From Ochrobactrum chromiisoli (GTDB lineage Bacteria > Pseudomonadota > Alphaproteobacteria > Rhizobiales > Rhizobiaceae), in contig NZ_JAPHAV010000001.1 of assembly GCF_026241335.1 (NCBI RefSeq), positions 1,116,001 to 1,180,000 of the forward strand: DNA of 64,000 nt, given 5' to 3'. A program made the translations under genes and the position numbers. Of the stretch, positions 47,350-60,274 are shown piece after piece; position 1 is the stretch's first letter; each line of letters opens with the position of its first letter. The notes below the pieces were generated by a model, which made no database searches, was not told where the DNA came from, and saw nothing but the letters and a program-made list of their open reading frames with translations.

Positions 47350-47933
47350 CCGGCACAAACCAGGCATCGGGTTCGACGCTCATTGCCCCGCAGCCAAAGG
47401 GTATTCTCGACCCGCGCACGGGCAAGCCTGTTGGCTCCGACGATGCGTTTTTCAATGATCTGAACAGCGAACTGTCCGACAAGGGCTTCATCGTCACATC
47501 TGCTGACGCTCTGATCACCTGGGCGCGCACAGGTTCGTTGATGTGGATGACCTTTGGTCTCGCATGCTGTGCTGTGGAAATGATGCATATTTCCATGCCG
47601 CGCTATGATGCCGAGCGTTTTGGTATCGCGCCGCGCGCATCTCCGCGTCAGTCAGACGTGATGATCGTTGCTGGTACGCTGACCAATAAGATGGCTCCGG
47701 CTCTGCGCAAGGTCTACGATCAGATGCCTGAGCCGCGCTATGTTATTTCGATGGGTTCATGCGCGAATGGCGGCGGCTATTACCACTACTCTTATTCTGT
47801 AGTGCGTGGCTGTGACCGCGTTGTGCCGGTCGATATTTATGTTCCCGGTTGCCCGCCAACCGCTGAGGCTCTGCTTTACGGCATTCTCATGCTGCAAAAG
47901 AAGATCCGCCGCACGGGTACGATCGAGCGCTGA
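47340..47933 (+). CDS. nuoB: NADH-quinone oxidoreductase subunit B
   Basis: 197 residues from ATG 47340, inside the end of nuoA. The cluster N2 ligands are visible: tandem Cys in [12 protein letters not shown], Cys in [11 protein letters not shown], and Cys in [12 protein letters not shown]. Subunit B carries the last [4Fe-4S] cluster, which hands electrons to quinone. About 60 bp separate it from nuoC. Confidence 0.97.
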   Translation: MGLTGTNQASGSTLIAPQPKGILDPRTGKPVGSDDAFFNDLNSELSDKGFIVTSADALITWARTGSLMWMTFGLACCAVEMMHISMPRYDAERFGIAPRASPRQSDVMIVAGTLTNKMAPALRKVYDQMPEPRYVISMGSCANGGGYYHYSYSVVRGCDRVVPVDIYVPGCPPTAEALLYGILMLQKKIRRTGTIER

Positions 47934-48028
47934 TCGGGCCTTTCCGGTTCGAGCAGTGCAAGAGGTTTATTGGAGCCCGGTCTGTTTTCCCAAGGGTGGA
48001 CAGGGTTCTGAAAGAGGAAGTTAGAGAT

Positions 48029-48637
48029 ATGAGCGAAGAAGCTCTTAATGAACTTTCCGGCTATATCAAGGAACGTCTCGGCGATGCGATCGAAGAGGCG
48101 AAGCTGGCCTATGGTGAGCTGACGCTTGCTGTTCCGGTCAGGAGCCTGATCAGCGTTCTGACGTTCCTGCGCGATGACGTGCAGTGCCAGTTTGTGAACC
48201 TGACGGATATTTCCGGTGTAGACTATCCGCAGCGCGCACAGCGCTTCGATGTTGTCTATCAGCTCATGTCTCCACGCCAGAACCTTCGTATTCGCGTCAA
48301 GGTTCAGGCCGATGAAGACACGCTGGTTCCGTCTGCTGTCGGCGTTTATGTCGGTGCTGAGTGGTTCGAACGTGAAACCTACGACATGTATGGAGTTCTG
48401 TTCTCCGGCCATCCTGATCTGCGTCGTCTTCTGACTGACTACGGTTTTGAAGGTCATCCGCTGCGCAAGGATTTCCCGACGACTGGTTTTGTTGAGGTTC
48501 GCTACAGCGACGAAGCAAAGCGCGTTATCTATGAGCCTGTTGTGCTGCGACAGGAATTCCGCAATTTCGACTTTCTCTCGCCATGGGAAGGGACCGATTA
48601 CGTCCTGCCGGGCGATGAGAAAGCCAAGACGAACTGA
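48029..48637 (+). CDS. nuoC: NADH-quinone oxidoreductase subunit C
   Basis: 202 residues from ATG 48029 (GAGGAAG upstream). It contains the 30-kDa signature [20 protein letters not shown] and GHPLRKDFP. Peripheral-arm subunit, separate from NuoD, unlike the fused NuoCD of E. coli. An upstream GTG (47996) lacks a ribosome binding site. Confidence 0.96.
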   Translation: MSEEALNELSGYIKERLGDAIEEAKLAYGELTLAVPVRSLISVLTFLRDDVQCQFVNLTDISGVDYPQRAQRFDVVYQLMSPRQNLRIRVKVQADEDTLVPSAVGVYVGAEWFERETYDMYGVLFSGHPDLRRLLTDYGFEGHPLRKDFPTTGFVEVRYSDEAKRVIYEPVVLRQEFRNFDFLSPWEGTDYVLPGDEKAKTN

Positions 48638-48654
48638 GCGACAGGAAGCTGAAC

Positions 48655-49848
48655 ATGGCTGAGACTCAGGTCCGCAATTTTAATATTAACTTTGGTCCGC
48701 AGCATCCCGCTGCGCACGGTGTTTTGCGTCTTGTTCTTGAACTCGACGGCGAAGTCGTGGAACGCGTCGATCCGCATATCGGTCTGCTGCATCGCGGCAC
48801 CGAAAAGCTGATGGAAACGAAGACCTATCTTCAGGCTGTGCCTTATCTCGACCGCCTCGACTACGTGGCGCCGATGAATCAGGAACATGCCTATGCTCTG
48901 GCTGTTGAGCGTCTGCTTGGCATTACAGTGCCGAAGCGTGGCCAGCTGATCCGCGTGCTTTTCTCGGAAATCGGCCGTATCCTCAACCACCTTCTCAACG
49001 TGACCACACAGGCTATGGACGTTGGCGCGCTGACGCCGCCGCTCTGGGGCTTTGAAGAACGCGAAAAGCTGATGGTGTTCTACGAACGCGCTTGCGGCGC
49101 TCGTATGCACGCAGCTTATTTCCGTCCGGGTGGCGTTCATCAGGATCTGCCGGATCAGCTGATTGAAGACATTGGTAAATGGATCGATCCGTTCCTGACG
49201 ACAACGCTCAAGAACCTCGATGATCTGATCACGCCAAACCGCATTTTCAAGCAGCGTAACGTCGATATCGGTGTTGTTTCGCTCGAAGATGCATGGGCAT
49301 GGGGCTTCTCCGGCGTCATGGTTCGCGGTTCGGGTGCAGCATGGGATCTGCGCAAGTCGCAGCCTTATGAATGCTACAACGAAATGGAATTCGATATTCC
49401 AATCGGCAAGAACGGTGACTGCTATGACCGTTACCTGATCCGTATGGAAGAAATGCGCCAGTCGGCTCGCATCATGCGCCAGTGCGTTGATCTTCTGCTC
49501 GGCAAGGAACGTGTCGGTCCTGTTTCAAGCACTGATAACAAGATCGTGCCGCCAAAGCGCGGCGAGATGAAGCGCTCAATGGAAGCGCTCATCCATCACT
49601 TCAAGCTTTACACGGAAGGCTACCATGTGCCTGCCGGTGAAGTTTACGCAGCCGTTGAAGCGCCGAAGGGTGAATTTGGCGTCTTCCTCGTATCGGATGG
49701 CTCCAACAAGCCTTACCGCTGCAAGCTGCGCGCGCCGGGCTTTGCCCATCTTCAGGCTATGGATTTCCTGTGCCGCGGCCACATGCTGGCTGACGTGTCG
49801 GCAATTCTTGGCTCGCTCGATATCGTGTTTGGTGAGGTTGACCGCTGA
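48655..49848 (+). CDS. nuoD: NADH-quinone oxidoreductase subunit D
   Basis: 397 residues, 49-kDa subunit. Typical start [20 protein letters not shown] and the block [16 protein letters not shown]. It forms the quinone-binding cavity with NuoB. Related to [NiFe]-hydrogenase large subunits but without metal ligands. Its stop overlaps nuoE (TGATG). Confidence 0.97.
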   Translation: MAETQVRNFNINFGPQHPAAHGVLRLVLELDGEVVERVDPHIGLLHRGTEKLMETKTYLQAVPYLDRLDYVAPMNQEHAYALAVERLLGITVPKRGQLIRVLFSEIGRILNHLLNVTTQAMDVGALTPPLWGFEEREKLMVFYERACGARMHAAYFRPGGVHQDLPDQLIEDIGKWIDPFLTTTLKNLDDLITPNRIFKQRNVDIGVVSLEDAWAWGFSGVMVRGSGAAWDLRKSQPYECYNEMEFDIPIGKNGDCYDRYLIRMEEMRQSARIMRQCVDLLLGKERVGPVSSTDNKIVPPKRGEMKRSMEALIHHFKLYTEGYHVPAGEVYAAVEAPKGEFGVFLVSDGSNKPYRCKLRAPGFAHLQAMDFLCRGHMLADVSAILGSLDIVFGEVDR

Positions 49849-50585
49849 TGTCCGTTCGCCGTCTCGCAGATGATGCCGTCCAGCCGGCTGGTTTCGCTTT
49901 CAACGCGGAAAATCAGGCCTGGGCGCACAAGACGATCGCAAAATATCCGGAAGGCCGTCAGCAGTCGGCTGTTATTCCGCTGCTCATGCGTGCGCAGGAG
50001 CAGGAAGGCTGGGTTACGAAAGCCGCTATCGAACATGTCGCCGATATGCTTGATATGCCGCTGATCCGCGTTCTTGAAGTTGCAACCTTCTATACGCAGT
50101 TCCAGCTCAAGCCGGTTGGCACACGCGCGCATATTCAGGTTTGCGGCACCACGCCATGCATGTTGCGTGGCTCGGAAGCATTGATGGATGTCTGCCGTCA
50201 TAAGATCCACCACGATCCTTTCGAGCTCAATGCCGATGGTACACTGTCGTGGGAAGAAGTTGAATGTCAGGGTGCTTGCGTTAATGCGCCGATGGTCATG
50301 ATCTTCAAGGATGCCTATGAAGACCTGACGCCGGAACGCCTTGCTGAAATCATCGATGCATTTGAAGCAGGCAAGGGCGACACTGTTACGCCGGGTCCAC
50401 AGGATGGCCGTATCACGTCTGAACCTATGGGCGGACTGACGGCTCTGACCGAAGATCTGGACTACAAAAAAGTTGGTCTGGAAACCCGTAAGGCATCGGA
50501 CGCAGCCGTTGCCAAAGCCAAGGCAGAAGCTGAAGCCAAGGCTAAGGCCGAAGCTGAAGCCGCAACCAAAGACGGAAGCAGGTGA
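49848..50585 (+). CDS. nuoE: NADH-quinone oxidoreductase subunit E
   Basis: 245 residues. The thioredoxin-like [2Fe-2S] domain (to about residue 170) has its four Cys in [10 protein letters not shown] and CQGACVNAP. It is longer than the usual ~160-170 residues: the last ~75 residues are an added tail ending in an Ala/Lys/Glu repeat ([20 protein letters not shown]), likely a single helix. Such extensions occur in alphaproteobacterial NuoE. Confidence 0.96.
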   Translation: MSVRRLADDAVQPAGFAFNAENQAWAHKTIAKYPEGRQQSAVIPLLMRAQEQEGWVTKAAIEHVADMLDMPLIRVLEVATFYTQFQLKPVGTRAHIQVCGTTPCMLRGSEALMDVCRHKIHHDPFELNADGTLSWEEVECQGACVNAPMVMIFKDAYEDLTPERLAEIIDAFEAGKGDTVTPGPQDGRITSEPMGGLTALTEDLDYKKVGLETRKASDAAVAKAKAEAEAKAKAEAEAATKDGSR

Positions 50586-50588
50586 GAC

Positions 50589-51896
50589 ATGCTGGCTGAT
50601 AAAGATCGCATCTTCACCAATATCTATGGCTTCAAAGATATGTCGCTCAAGGGCGCCATGTCGCGCGGTCATTGGGATAATACCAAGGGCTTCATCGAGA
50701 AGGGCCGTGACTGGATCATCAACGAAATGAAGGCGTCCGGCCTTCGTGGACGTGGTGGCGCGGGCTTCCCGACTGGCCTGAAATGGTCGTTTATGCCGAA
50801 GGAAGTGACGGATCGTCCGCATTACCTCGTCGTGAATGCTGACGAATCAGAGCCGGGCACCTGTAAGGACCGCGAAATTCTGCGCCACGATCCGCATACG
50901 TTGATCGAAGGCTGTGTGATCGCCGGTTGTGCCATGAACGCCCACACCGCATACATCTATCTGCGCGGCGAATTCATGCGTGAGCGTGAAGCGCTACAGG
51001 CAGCGATTGATGAGTGCTATGACGCTGGCCTTCTCGGCAAGAACAATAAGTGCGGCTGGGATATGGATATTTTCCTCCATCACGGTGCCGGTGCTTATAT
51101 CTGCGGCGAAGAAACCGCTCTGCTTGAAAGCCTGGAAGGTAAGAAGGGCCAGCCACGTCTGAAGCCGCCTTTCCCTGCCAATATGGGTCTTTATGGCTGC
51201 CCGACGACGGTTAACAACGTTGAATCGATTGCGGTCGCCCCGACGATCCTCCGTCGCGGTGGTGCATGGTTCTCCTCGATTGGTCGTCCAAACAATGTCG
51301 GCACCAAGCTGTTCCAGATTTCTGGTCACGTGAACACCCCTTGCACCGTTGAAGAAAGCCTCGGCATCACCTTCCGCGAGCTGATCGAAAAGCACGCTGG
51401 CGGCATTCGCGGTGGCTGGGATAATCTGCTTGCAGTTATTCCCGGCGGTGCATCGTGCCCTGTCGTTAAGGGTGAAGACATGATGGATGCCATCATGGAC
51501 TTCGATGGTATGCGCGAGCTCAAATCTTCTTTCGGCACGGGTGGCGTGATCGTCATGGACAAGTCCACTGACATCATCAAGGCAATTGCCCGTCTTTCAG
51601 CTTTCTTCAAGCATGAGAGCTGCGGCCAGTGCACGCCTTGCCGTGAAGGTACGGGCTGGATGTGGCGTGTCATGGAGCGCATGGTCAAGGGTAACGCGCA
51701 GAAGCGCGAAATCGACATGCTTCTCGACGTAACCAAGCAGATTGAAGGTCATACGATATGTGCGCTTGGTGATGCCGCTGCATGGCCTATTCAAGGTCTG
51801 ATCCGCAATTTCCGTCCGGAAATTGAAAAGCGCATTGACGATTATACACGCAACGCTGTTCAGAGCCGCAACATCCGCCTCGAAGCGGCTGAGTAA
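50589..51896 (+). CDS. nuoF: NADH-quinone oxidoreductase subunit F
   Basis: 435 residues, the 51-kDa subunit that oxidises NADH. FMN/NADH site [16 protein letters not shown], then [15 protein letters not shown]3 cluster ligands [15 protein letters not shown] plus the later Cys in TICALGDAA. Cytoplasmic tip of the peripheral arm. Followed by a hairpin before nuoG. Confidence 0.97.
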   Translation: MLADKDRIFTNIYGFKDMSLKGAMSRGHWDNTKGFIEKGRDWIINEMKASGLRGRGGAGFPTGLKWSFMPKEVTDRPHYLVVNADESEPGTCKDREILRHDPHTLIEGCVIAGCAMNAHTAYIYLRGEFMREREALQAAIDECYDAGLLGKNNKCGWDMDIFLHHGAGAYICGEETALLESLEGKKGQPRLKPPFPANMGLYGCPTTVNNVESIAVAPTILRRGGAWFSSIGRPNNVGTKLFQISGHVNTPCTVEESLGITFRELIEKHAGGIRGGWDNLLAVIPGGASCPVVKGEDMMDAIMDFDGMRELKSSFGTGGVIVMDKSTDIIKAIARLSAFFKHESCGQCTPCREGTGWMWRVMERMVKGNAQKREIDMLLDVTKQIEGHTICALGDAAAWPIQGLIRNFRPEIEKRIDDYTRNAVQSRNIRLEAAE

Positions 51897-51916
51897 GCGG
51901 AAGAATACGTTGTATG

Positions 51917-51937
51917 TCCGCCCGGGAAGGGCGGACT
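51917..51937 (+). promoter_or_regulatory. hairpin between nuoF and nuoG
   Basis: GTCCGCCC-GGGAA-GGGCGGAC followed by TTT, in the 93-bp gap. Weak terminator or mRNA processing site that may change the nuoF:nuoG ratio. Confidence 0.55.
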
Positions 51938-51989
51938 TTAGAGTTTGACATCTGGAAGATGCGGCAAGAGCCGCAGGTTTGGATAAGCG

Positions 51990-54074
51990 ATGGCAAATAT
52001 TAAGGTTGACGGCACAGAGATCGAAGTACCCGATCACTATACGCTCCTTCAGGCTGCCGAAGCCGCGGGGGCTGAAGTCCCGCGTTTTTGTTTCCACGAA
52101 CGGCTTTCCATCGCCGGAAACTGCCGCATGTGCCTTGTTGAAGTGAAGGGTGGACCGCCAAAGCCGGCAGCGTCCTGCGCTATGGGCGTGCGCGATCTGC
52201 GTCCCGGCCCGAATGGCGAAGCACCGGAAATTTTCACCAACACGCCTATGGTCAAAAAGGCCCGCGAAGGCGTGATGGAATTCTTGCTCATCAACCATCC
52301 GCTCGATTGCCCGATTTGCGATCAGGCAGGTGAGTGCGATCTGCAGGATCAGGCAATGGCGTTTGGTACCGATGGCTCGCGCTATCGCGAAAACAAGCGT
52401 GCGGTTGAGAACAAGTATATTGGTCCACTGGTCAAGACCGTGATGACGCGCTGCATTCACTGCACGCGTTGCGTTCGCTTCACGACCGAAGTGGCTGGCA
52501 TTTCTGAACTCGGCCTGATCGGTCGTGGTGAAGATGCTGAAATCACCACCTATCTTGAACGCGCCATGACTTCGGAGCTTCAGGGCAATGTTATTGACCT
52601 TTGCCCGGTTGGTGCGCTGACTTCGCGTCCATATGAATTCCAGGCTCGTCCGTGGGAACTCAACAAGACTGAAACCATCGATGTGATGGATGCGGTCGGT
52701 TCGAACATCCGCGTTGATACGCGTGGCCGTGAAGTGATGCGCATCATGCCGCGCGTGAATGAAGCGGTGAACGAAGAGTGGATTTCCGACAAGACCCGCT
52801 TCATTTGGGATGGTCTGCGCACCCAGCGCCTTGATCGCCCCTATGTTCGCAAGGATGGCCGTCTGGTCGCAGCGTCATGGCCTGAAGCTTTTGCAGCAAT
52901 CGCTGCGAAGGTCTCGGCAACCTCTGCTGATAAAATCGGTGCAGTCGCTGGCGATCTGGCTTCGGTTGAAGAACTCTACGCTCTGAAAAGCCTCATCGCA
53001 TCGCTCGGCTCGATCAATATTGACAGCCGTCAGGATGGCGTAGCACTCAACCCGGCTCTGGGACGTGCAAGCTATCTCTTTAACACAACGATCGAAGGCA
53101 TTGAAAATGCTGACGCTCTTCTGATCATCGGCTCCAACCCACGTGTTGAAGCTGCTGTTCTGAATGCGCGCATTCGCAAGCGCCAGCGTATGGGCCATTT
53201 CCCGATCGCTCTGATCGGCGAACAGGCTGAGCTGCGTTACGATTATGAATATCTGGGCGCAGGCGCAGACACACTTTCCGCAGTTGCTTCCGGCAAAAAC
53301 GCATTCCGTGACGTGCTGGTAAAGGCTGAACGCCCGCTGATCATCATCGGTCAGGGTGCGCTTACCGGCGAAAACGGTGCTGCTGTTCTGGCAGCCGCTG
53401 CGAAGCTTGCGCAGGATGTTGGTGCAATCAGCGCTGAGTGGAACGGCTTCTCTGTTCTTCATACTGCCGCTTCGCGCGTTGGTGCTCTTGATCTCGGTAT
53501 CGTTCCGGGTGAGGGCGGCAAGGCAGCAACTGATATGCTCGGCAATCTTGATGTTGTGTTCCTGCTTGGTGCAGACGAACTCGACATGACGGCTAAGGGC
53601 TCGAGCTTCATCGTTTATATTGGTACACATGGCGATGCCGGTGCACATGCTGCTGACGTTATCCTTCCCGGTGCAGCCTATACCGAAAAATCGGGTACAT
53701 GGCTCAACACCGAAGGCCGCGTGCAGCTTGGCAATCGTACAGGCTTTACTCCGGGCGAAGCCAAGGAAGACTGGGCAATTCTGCGCGCTCTTTCCGACAC
53801 GCTCGGCAAGCGTCTGCCGTTTGACAGCCTCGCACAGCTTCGCGCCAAGCTCTATGCCGACTTCCCGCATATGATGGCAATCGACACGATTGCTCCTGCG
53901 AATGCAGACGACCTGTCGGCACTTGCAGCAAAAGCAACTACCCTTTCTGGCGGCGCTGCTTTTGTTTCGCCGATCAAGGATTTCTATCTGACGAACCCAA
54001 TCGCGCGTGCTTCCGCCGTCATGGCCGAGTGCTCGGCGCTTGCGGCCGGCAGCTTCCAACAGGCAGCTGAGTAA
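51990..54074 (+). CDS. nuoG: NADH-quinone oxidoreductase subunit G
   Basis: 694 residues, 75-kDa subunit. N-terminal [2Fe-2S] ferredoxin domain ([20 protein letters not shown]), the H-C-C-C cluster region ([20 protein letters not shown]), the second [4Fe-4S] site ([12 protein letters not shown]...CPVGALTS), then a molybdopterin-oxidoreductase-like domain without cofactor. It relays electrons from NuoF towards NuoI. Confidence 0.97.
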   Translation: MANIKVDGTEIEVPDHYTLLQAAEAAGAEVPRFCFHERLSIAGNCRMCLVEVKGGPPKPAASCAMGVRDLRPGPNGEAPEIFTNTPMVKKAREGVMEFLLINHPLDCPICDQAGECDLQDQAMAFGTDGSRYRENKRAVENKYIGPLVKTVMTRCIHCTRCVRFTTEVAGISELGLIGRGEDAEITTYLERAMTSELQGNVIDLCPVGALTSRPYEFQARPWELNKTETIDVMDAVGSNIRVDTRGREVMRIMPRVNEAVNEEWISDKTRFIWDGLRTQRLDRPYVRKDGRLVAASWPEAFAAIAAKVSATSADKIGAVAGDLASVEELYALKSLIASLGSINIDSRQDGVALNPALGRASYLFNTTIEGIENADALLIIGSNPRVEAAVLNARIRKRQRMGHFPIALIGEQAELRYDYEYLGAGADTLSAVASGKNAFRDVLVKAERPLIIIGQGALTGENGAAVLAAAAKLAQDVGAISAEWNGFSVLHTAASRVGALDLGIVPGEGGKAATDMLGNLDVVFLLGADELDMTAKGSSFIVYIGTHGDAGAHAADVILPGAAYTEKSGTWLNTEGRVQLGNRTGFTPGEAKEDWAILRALSDTLGKRLPFDSLAQLRAKLYADFPHMMAIDTIAPANADDLSALAAKATTLSGGAAFVSPIKDFYLTNPIARASAVMAECSALAAGSFQQAAE

Positions 54075-54093
54075 GCGAGAGAGAGACGGAATA

Positions 54094-55137
54094 ATGGACG
54101 GAATTTTTGCAGCTTACGTCTTGCCCGCGCTGATTATAGCGCTGAAGTCGGTCGTTCTGCTTGTCGTATTGCTGATCGTCGTGGCTTACCTGCTTTATGC
54201 AGACCGTAAGATCTGGGCAGCTGTACAGCTTCGCCGTGGTCCAAACGTTGTTGGTCCATGGGGTCTGTTTCAGGCTTTCGCCGATCTTTTGAAGTTCGTC
54301 TTCAAGGAACCGATCATTCCTTCGGGCGCAAACAAGGGTGTGTTTCTTCTTGCACCGTTTGTTTCTGCGGTTCTGGCAATGGCAACCTGGGCGGTCATCC
54401 CGGTCAATGAAGGCTGGGCGATTGCTAACATCAATGTCGGCATTCTCTATATCTTCGCCATTTCTTCGCTTGAAGTTTATGGTGTGATCATGGGCGGCTG
54501 GGCCTCCAATTCGAAGTACCCTTTTTTGGGCGCGCTTCGTTCGGCAGCTCAGATGGTCTCTTATGAAGTGTCGATCGGTTTCGTAATTGTTACTGTTCTT
54601 CTGACGGCTGGCTCGCTTAACCTGACGGATATCGTGCTGTCGCAGAATACGGGTCTGGGTACGTCGCTCGGTCTGCCTGCTTCGTTCCTGGACTGGAACT
54701 GGCTGGTCCTGTTCCCGATGTTCGTGATCTTCTTTATTTCAGCGCTTGCTGAAACGAACCGCCCGCCATTCGATCTTGTCGAAGCTGAATCCGAACTCGT
54801 GGCCGGTCACATGATCGAATATTCGTCCACGCCGTTCCTTCTGTTCTTCCTGGGCGAGTATGTGGCAATCACGCTGATGTGCGCCCTGATGACCACACTC
54901 TTCCTCGGTGGCTGGTTGCCTCCGGTTGACGTATGGTTCCTCAACTGGGTTCCGGGCATCATCTGGTTCATGCTCAAGCTCTGCTTCTGCTTCTTCATGT
55001 TCGCCATGGTGAAGGCTTTCGTACCGCGTTACCGCTACGACCAGCTGATGCGTCTGGGCTGGAAAGTGTTCCTGCCGATTTCGTTGGCAATGGTTGTGCT
55101 GACCGCGACCGTCATCAAAGTCTTCGGTCTGGTGTAA
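54094..55137 (+). CDS. nuoH: NADH-quinone oxidoreductase subunit H
   Basis: 347 residues, eight transmembrane helices. Signatures [30 protein letters not shown] and [20 protein letters not shown]. Membrane subunit at the quinone site linking both arms. ATG 54094 with GAGAGAGACGG upstream. Confidence 0.97.
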   Translation: MDGIFAAYVLPALIIALKSVVLLVVLLIVVAYLLYADRKIWAAVQLRRGPNVVGPWGLFQAFADLLKFVFKEPIIPSGANKGVFLLAPFVSAVLAMATWAVIPVNEGWAIANINVGILYIFAISSLEVYGVIMGGWASNSKYPFLGALRSAAQMVSYEVSIGFVIVTVLLTAGSLNLTDIVLSQNTGLGTSLGLPASFLDWNWLVLFPMFVIFFISALAETNRPPFDLVEAESELVAGHMIEYSSTPFLLFFLGEYVAITLMCALMTTLFLGGWLPPVDVWFLNWVPGIIWFMLKLCFCFFMFAMVKAFVPRYRYDQLMRLGWKVFLPISLAMVVLTATVIKVFGLV

Positions 55138-55149
55138 GGAGAAAGACAA

Positions 55150-55641
55150 ATGGCTTCATTCGCACAGGCCGCGAAATCCCTCCTTCTCAAGGAGTTCGTC
55201 GGTGCTTTCTTCCTCTCCATGCGTCAGTTCTTTGCGCCGAAGGCAACACTGAACTACCCGCATGAAAAAGGTCCTGTTTCGCCGCGTTTTCGTGGCGAGC
55301 ATGCGCTGCGCCGTTATCCCAACGGCGAAGAACGCTGCATTGCCTGCAAGCTCTGCGAAGCGATCTGCCCGGCGCAGGCAATCACCATTGAAGCGGGTCC
55401 GCGCCGCAATGACGGCACGCGCCGCACAGTGCGTTACGACATCGACATGGTGAAGTGCATCTATTGCGGCTTCTGTCAGGAAGCTTGTCCGGTGGATGCA
55501 ATCGTTGAAGGTCCGAACTTCGAGTTTGCGACCGAAACCCGCGAAGAGCTTTACTATGACAAGGACAAGCTCCTTGCCAATGGCGATCGCTGGGAACGCG
55601 AAATTGCGCGCAACATTGCGATGGATGCGCCATATCGCTGA
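55150..55641 (+). CDS. nuoI: NADH-quinone oxidoreductase subunit I
   Basis: 163 residues with two [4Fe-4S] ferredoxin motifs, [16 protein letters not shown] and [20 protein letters not shown]-type subunit that carries clusters N6a/N6b. The N-terminal amphipathic helix lies on the membrane. Strong AAGGAG. A hairpin (TGCTGAAAC / GTTTCAGCA, 55649-55670) follows in the gap to nuoJ. Confidence 0.97.
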   Translation: MASFAQAAKSLLLKEFVGAFFLSMRQFFAPKATLNYPHEKGPVSPRFRGEHALRRYPNGEERCIACKLCEAICPAQAITIEAGPRRNDGTRRTVRYDIDMVKCIYCGFCQEACPVDAIVEGPNFEFATETREELYYDKDKLLANGDRWEREIARNIAMDAPYR

Positions 55642-55810
55642 TTGGTTTTGCTGAAACCGTTGTTTCAGCATCCGGTTTGGAAAGCGGCAACAGGAAGGGG
55701 CGGCCCGTCTTGTTGCTGGAATTTAAGTTTCGCGATTATTCGCGGCAAACAAAGACTAAAGCGGATGAAGCAATAGGGCTTTGTCCACGGAAAGGTGTTG
55801 GGGGATCCCC

Positions 55811-56428
55811 ATGCTGACAGGTATTGCGGCAGCGTTCTTCTATCTGTTCGCCTTTATCATGATCGCAAGTGCGTTCATGGTGATTGCGGCACGCAACCCC
55901 GTGCATTCGGTGCTGTTTCTGATCCTCGCTTTCTTCAATGCGGCGGCGCTGTTCCTGCTGACGGGGGCCGAGTTCCTCGCCATGATCCTGCTCGTCGTTT
56001 ATGTCGGTGCTGTGGCGGTTCTCTTCCTCTTCGTCGTCATGATGCTGGATGTTGACTTCTCCGAATTGAAGCGCGGCGCACTGCAATATGCGCCGGTTGG
56101 CGCTCTGGTCGGTCTCATTTTGCTGGGCGAGCTGATTGTTGTATTTGCGGGTTCGGTGTTCTCACCAAAGCTGGGGCAGGGCGCGGTGCCGATCCCGGAT
56201 ATTGCTGAACGCACCAACACAGCAGCCCTCGGTGACATTCTTTACACCGACTACGTTTTCAACTTCCAGATTGCAGGATTGGTCCTTCTCGTTGCCATGA
56301 TCGGTGCGATCGTTCTGACGCTGCGGCATAAGCCGAATGTTAAGCGCCAGTCGATCCCGGATCAGGTTGCTCGTACGCCTGAGACGGCGATCGAGATCAA
56401 GAAGGTCGAACCGGGCAAGGGCATCTGA
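55811..56428 (+). CDS. nuoJ: NADH-quinone oxidoreductase subunit J
   Basis: 205 residues, five transmembrane helices. Family block [20 protein letters not shown] and [23 protein letters not shown] 55811 ([10 protein letters not shown]) is preferred over an upstream in-frame Met that would add polar residues. Confidence 0.95.
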   Translation: MLTGIAAAFFYLFAFIMIASAFMVIAARNPVHSVLFLILAFFNAAALFLLTGAEFLAMILLVVYVGAVAVLFLFVVMMLDVDFSELKRGALQYAPVGALVGLILLGELIVVFAGSVFSPKLGQGAVPIPDIAERTNTAALGDILYTDYVFNFQIAGLVLLVAMIGAIVLTLRHKPNVKRQSIPDQVARTPETAIEIKKVEPGKGI

Positions 56429-56438
56429 GGAAAAGAAT

Positions 56439-56747
56439 ATGGAAATCGGTATTGCTCATTATCTGACCGTTTCGGCCATCCTGTTCACCCTTGGCGTTTT
56501 CGGTATTTTCTTAAACCGCAAGAACGTCATCGTTATCCTGATGTCTGTCGAATTGATCCTTCTTTCGGTCAATCTCAACTTCGTGGCGTTTTCATCTGTA
56601 CTAGGCGATATGGTCGGACAGGTTTTCGCGCTTTTCGTTCTGACTGTTGCGGCTGCTGAAGCAGCTATCGGTCTGGCAATCCTCGTTGTTTTCTTCCGTA
56701 ATCGCGGTTCTATCGCGGTGGAAGACGTCAATGTTATGAAAGGTTGA
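56439..56747 (+). CDS. nuoK: NADH-quinone oxidoreductase subunit K
   Basis: 102 residues, three transmembrane helices. Typical [40 protein letters not shown] and a conserved membrane Glu. MrpC-like antiporter relative in the proton-pumping arm. Confidence 0.96.
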   Translation: MEIGIAHYLTVSAILFTLGVFGIFLNRKNVIVILMSVELILLSVNLNFVAFSSVLGDMVGQVFALFVLTVAAAEAAIGLAILVVFFRNRGSIAVEDVNVMKG

Positions 56748-56754
56748 CGGGCAA

Positions 56755-58749
56755 ATGCTCTATAACGCGATCGTCTTCCTTCCGCTTATTGGCTTTCTTG
56801 TTGCTGGTCTCTTCGGCAACAAGATTGGTGCCAAAGCGAGTGAATACATCACTTCCGGCCTGATGGTGATCGTTGCGATCCTGTCTTGGGTCGTCTTTTT
56901 CAAGATCCCGCTCGGCGTCGATGCCGAAACGGTGCGTATCCCGGTTCTTCATTGGGTTACATCCGGTTCGTTGTCTTTTGACTGGGCTCTGCGTATTGAT
57001 ACGCTGACCGGCGTCATGCTCGTCGTGGTCAATTCGGTGTCAGCACTGGTGCATATCTATTCGATCGGATACATGCACCACGATCCACATCGTCCGCGCT
57101 TTTTTGCCTATCTGTCGCTTTTCACCTTTGCCATGCTCATGCTGGTAACGTCGGACAACCTGATCCAGATGTTCTTCGGCTGGGAAGGTGTGGGTCTCGC
57201 ATCTTACCTTCTCATCGGTTTCTGGTTCCAGAAGCCTTCGGCAAATGCCGCTGCAATGAAGGCATTCGTGGTCAACCGCGTTGGTGACTTTGGCTTCCTT
57301 CTGGGTATCTTTGGACTGTTTGCGCTGTTCCAGTCGGTCGATTACAACACAATTTTCGCGGCTGCTGCGAACTATCTGCCAGCTGAAGGTTCAGCGGATG
57401 CTGGTGCTGTTGTTCTGAATTTCCTCGGCTATGAACTGCACAAGGAAACAGCACTCACCGTTGTCTGCCTGCTGCTTTTCATGGGCGCGATGGGTAAGTC
57501 GGCGCAGTTCCTGCTGCACACCTGGCTTCCTGACGCGATGGAAGGCCCGACACCTGTTTCCGCACTTATTCATGCGGCAACCATGGTGACCGCGGGCGTG
57601 TTCTTGGTTGCGCGTATGTCGCCAATCTTTGAACTCTCGCACACGGCTCTTCTGATCATCACGATCATCGGTGCAACGACGGCATTCTTTGCCGCAACCG
57701 TTGCGCTTGTGCAGAACGACATCAAGCGCGTTATCGCTTATTCGACCTGTTCGCAGCTTGGTTACATGTTTGCGGCTCTGGGTGTCGGCGCTTACGGTGC
57801 AGCTGTCTTCCACCTTTTCACGCACGCTTTCTTCAAAGCGCTTCTATTCCTTTGCGCAGGCTCGGTTATCCATGCCGTTTCTGACGAACAGGATATGCGT
57901 CGCATGGGTGGTCTGCGTAAGCTGATCCCGGTCACTTACTGGATGATGATGATCGGTACTGTTGCAATTACGGGTCTGGGTGTTCCGGGCACGATTATCG
58001 GTACGGCTGGCTTCTTCTCGAAAGACGCCATCATCGAGTCGGTCTTTGCATCGCACAGCCTTGCTTCCGGTTATGCCTTCACGCTTCTGGTGGTTGCAGC
58101 TCTGTTCACGAGCTTCTATTCATGGCGTCTGATTTTCATGACCTTCTTTGGCAAGCCACGCGCTTCCGCTGAAGTCATGCATCATGTGCATGAATCCCCA
58201 CCTGTCATGCTTGTGCCACTGCTGATCCTTGCTGTTGGCGCGCTGTTTGCCGGTGTCGTTTTCAAGGAATATTTCTTCGGCCACGATTATGCCGAGTTCT
58301 GGAAGGGTGCGCTCTTCACACTGCCAGGCAACGAAATCCTGGAACATTATCATCATGTTCCGCTGTGGGTTAAGCTGTCGCCGTTCATCGCTATGCTGAT
58401 CGGTTTGGTAACGGCATGGGTCTTCTATATCCGTGCGCCACACATTCCGAAGGCACTCGCAGAGCGTCACCGCGGTCTGTACCAGTTCCTTCTCAATAAG
58501 TGGTACTTCGACGAACTTTATGACTTCATTTTTGTCCGTCCTGCACGTTGGCTTGGCCGCTTCTTCTGGAAGGTTGGCGACGGCAAGATTATTGACGGGT
58601 ATGGTCCTAATGGTGTCGCTGCACGTGTCCTTGATGTTACAGGTCGCGTTGTGAAGATGCAGTCGGGTTACCTTTATCACTACGCATTCGCGATGCTTAT
58701 CGGCGTCGCCGCGCTCGTCACCTGGATGATGCTCGGGAGCTCTTTCTGA
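56755..58749 (+). CDS. nuoL: NADH-quinone oxidoreductase subunit L
   Basis: 664 residues, antiporter-type pump subunit (MrpA-like). Signatures [53 protein letters not shown] and [20 protein letters not shown]. The C-terminus carries the long lateral helix that runs along the membrane arm. Stop overlaps nuoM start. Confidence 0.97.
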   Translation: MLYNAIVFLPLIGFLVAGLFGNKIGAKASEYITSGLMVIVAILSWVVFFKIPLGVDAETVRIPVLHWVTSGSLSFDWALRIDTLTGVMLVVVNSVSALVHIYSIGYMHHDPHRPRFFAYLSLFTFAMLMLVTSDNLIQMFFGWEGVGLASYLLIGFWFQKPSANAAAMKAFVVNRVGDFGFLLGIFGLFALFQSVDYNTIFAAAANYLPAEGSADAGAVVLNFLGYELHKETALTVVCLLLFMGAMGKSAQFLLHTWLPDAMEGPTPVSALIHAATMVTAGVFLVARMSPIFELSHTALLIITIIGATTAFFAATVALVQNDIKRVIAYSTCSQLGYMFAALGVGAYGAAVFHLFTHAFFKALLFLCAGSVIHAVSDEQDMRRMGGLRKLIPVTYWMMMIGTVAITGLGVPGTIIGTAGFFSKDAIIESVFASHSLASGYAFTLLVVAALFTSFYSWRLIFMTFFGKPRASAEVMHHVHESPPVMLVPLLILAVGALFAGVVFKEYFFGHDYAEFWKGALFTLPGNEILEHYHHVPLWVKLSPFIAMLIGLVTAWVFYIRAPHIPKALAERHRGLYQFLLNKWYFDELYDFIFVRPARWLGRFFWKVGDGKIIDGYGPNGVAARVLDVTGRVVKMQSGYLYHYAFAMLIGVAALVTWMMLGSSF

Positions 58750-60257
58750 TGACCGATTGGCCAATTCTTTCTACGGTCACATTCCTGCCGCTCGTCGGCG
58801 CCTTGTTGATCCTTCTCATCAAGGATGACAGCGAAGCCTCGCGTCGCAACATCAAGAATGTTGCGCTGCTAACCACGGTTTTCGTTTTCATTCTCTCTCT
58901 GGTTATCTGGGCCGGATTTGATAATTCAAATCCGGGCTTCCAGATGGTCGAACAGGTTGACTGGCTTGGTGGTGGCATTTCCTACCACATGGGCGTCGAC
59001 GGTATTTCGATGCTGTTTGTCGTGCTGTCAGCTTTCCTTATGCCGTTCTGCGTGCTGGCAAGCTGGTTTGCGATCGAAAAGCGTGTCAAGGAATACATGA
59101 TCGCGTTTCTTATTCTGGAAACGCTCATGATCGGCGTGTTCTGCGCGCTGGATCTGTTCCTTTTCTATGTATTCTTTGAAGCAAGCCTTATCCCGATGTT
59201 CATCATCATTGGTGTCTGGGGTGGCAAGCGCCGCGTTTATGCAAGCTTCAAGTTCTTCCTCTATACGCTGCTCGGCTCCGTGTTGATGCTGATCGCGATC
59301 ATGGCAATGTACTGGCAGGCCGGTACACTCAATGTGGTCGAATTGCTGAAGTACGATTTTCCGGCAGGCATGCAGACGTGGTTATGGCTGGCATTCTTCG
59401 CGTCTTTCGCAGTGAAGATGCCAATGTGGCCGGTTCACACCTGGTTGCCGGATGCGCACGTTGAAGCGCCGACAGCAGGTTCGGTTATTCTGGCGGGTAT
59501 TCTTCTGAAGCTTGGTGGCTACGGCTTCCTGCGCTTCTCGTTGCCGATGTTCCCGCTGGCATCCGCCGATTTCGCTCCGTTCATTTTTGCCCTGTCTGCG
59601 ATTGCGATCATCTACACCTCGCTCGTCGCCTTGGTACAGGAAGACATCAAGAAACTGATCGCATATTCGTCGGTTGCGCACATGGGCTATGTCACCATGG
59701 GTATCTTTGCAGCCAACGAGCAGGGCGTGCAGGGTGCAATCTTCCAGATGCTCTCGCATGGCATCGTCGCGAGCGCGCTCTTCCTTTGCGTGGGCGTAAT
59801 CTATGATCGCATGCATACCCGTGAAATTTCGGCTTTTGGCGGTCTCGTCAACAATATGCCGAAATATGCCGTGGCCTTCCTCATCCTGACGATGGCGAAT
59901 GTCGGTCTTCCGGGTACGTCTGGCTTTATCGGTGAATTTCTCACGCTGTTCGGTGTCTTCCGCGTCAATACGTGGGTAGCACTGTTCGCAACATCGGGTG
60001 TGATCCTGTCGGCAGCCTATGCGCTGTGGCTCTATCGCAACGTGGTGTTTGGTGCGCTGACAAAGGAAAGCCTCAAGGGCCTTCTCGACCTCAGCCCGCG
60101 TGAAAAGCTGATCCTGTATCCGCTTGTGATCCTTACCATTTTCTTCGGTGTGTATCCGGTGCCGGTCTTCGATGTGACCGCAAGCGCTGTGCATGCACTG
60201 GTTACTAATTATGACGCAGCGCTGGCAAATGCCGCTAGCGCTACGCTGGCGCAGTAA
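58749..60257 (+). CDS. nuoM: NADH-quinone oxidoreductase subunit M
   Basis: 502 residues, 14 transmembrane helices, MrpD-like pump subunit. Signatures [40 protein letters not shown] and [20 protein letters not shown]. Confidence 0.97.
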   Translation: MTDWPILSTVTFLPLVGALLILLIKDDSEASRRNIKNVALLTTVFVFILSLVIWAGFDNSNPGFQMVEQVDWLGGGISYHMGVDGISMLFVVLSAFLMPFCVLASWFAIEKRVKEYMIAFLILETLMIGVFCALDLFLFYVFFEASLIPMFIIIGVWGGKRRVYASFKFFLYTLLGSVLMLIAIMAMYWQAGTLNVVELLKYDFPAGMQTWLWLAFFASFAVKMPMWPVHTWLPDAHVEAPTAGSVILAGILLKLGGYGFLRFSLPMFPLASADFAPFIFALSAIAIIYTSLVALVQEDIKKLIAYSSVAHMGYVTMGIFAANEQGVQGAIFQMLSHGIVASALFLCVGVIYDRMHTREISAFGGLVNNMPKYAVAFLILTMANVGLPGTSGFIGEFLTLFGVFRVNTWVALFATSGVILSAAYALWLYRNVVFGALTKESLKGLLDLSPREKLILYPLVILTIFFGVYPVPVFDVTASAVHALVTNYDAALANAASATLAQ

Positions 60258-60274
60258 GTAAAGGCGTAGGCTTG

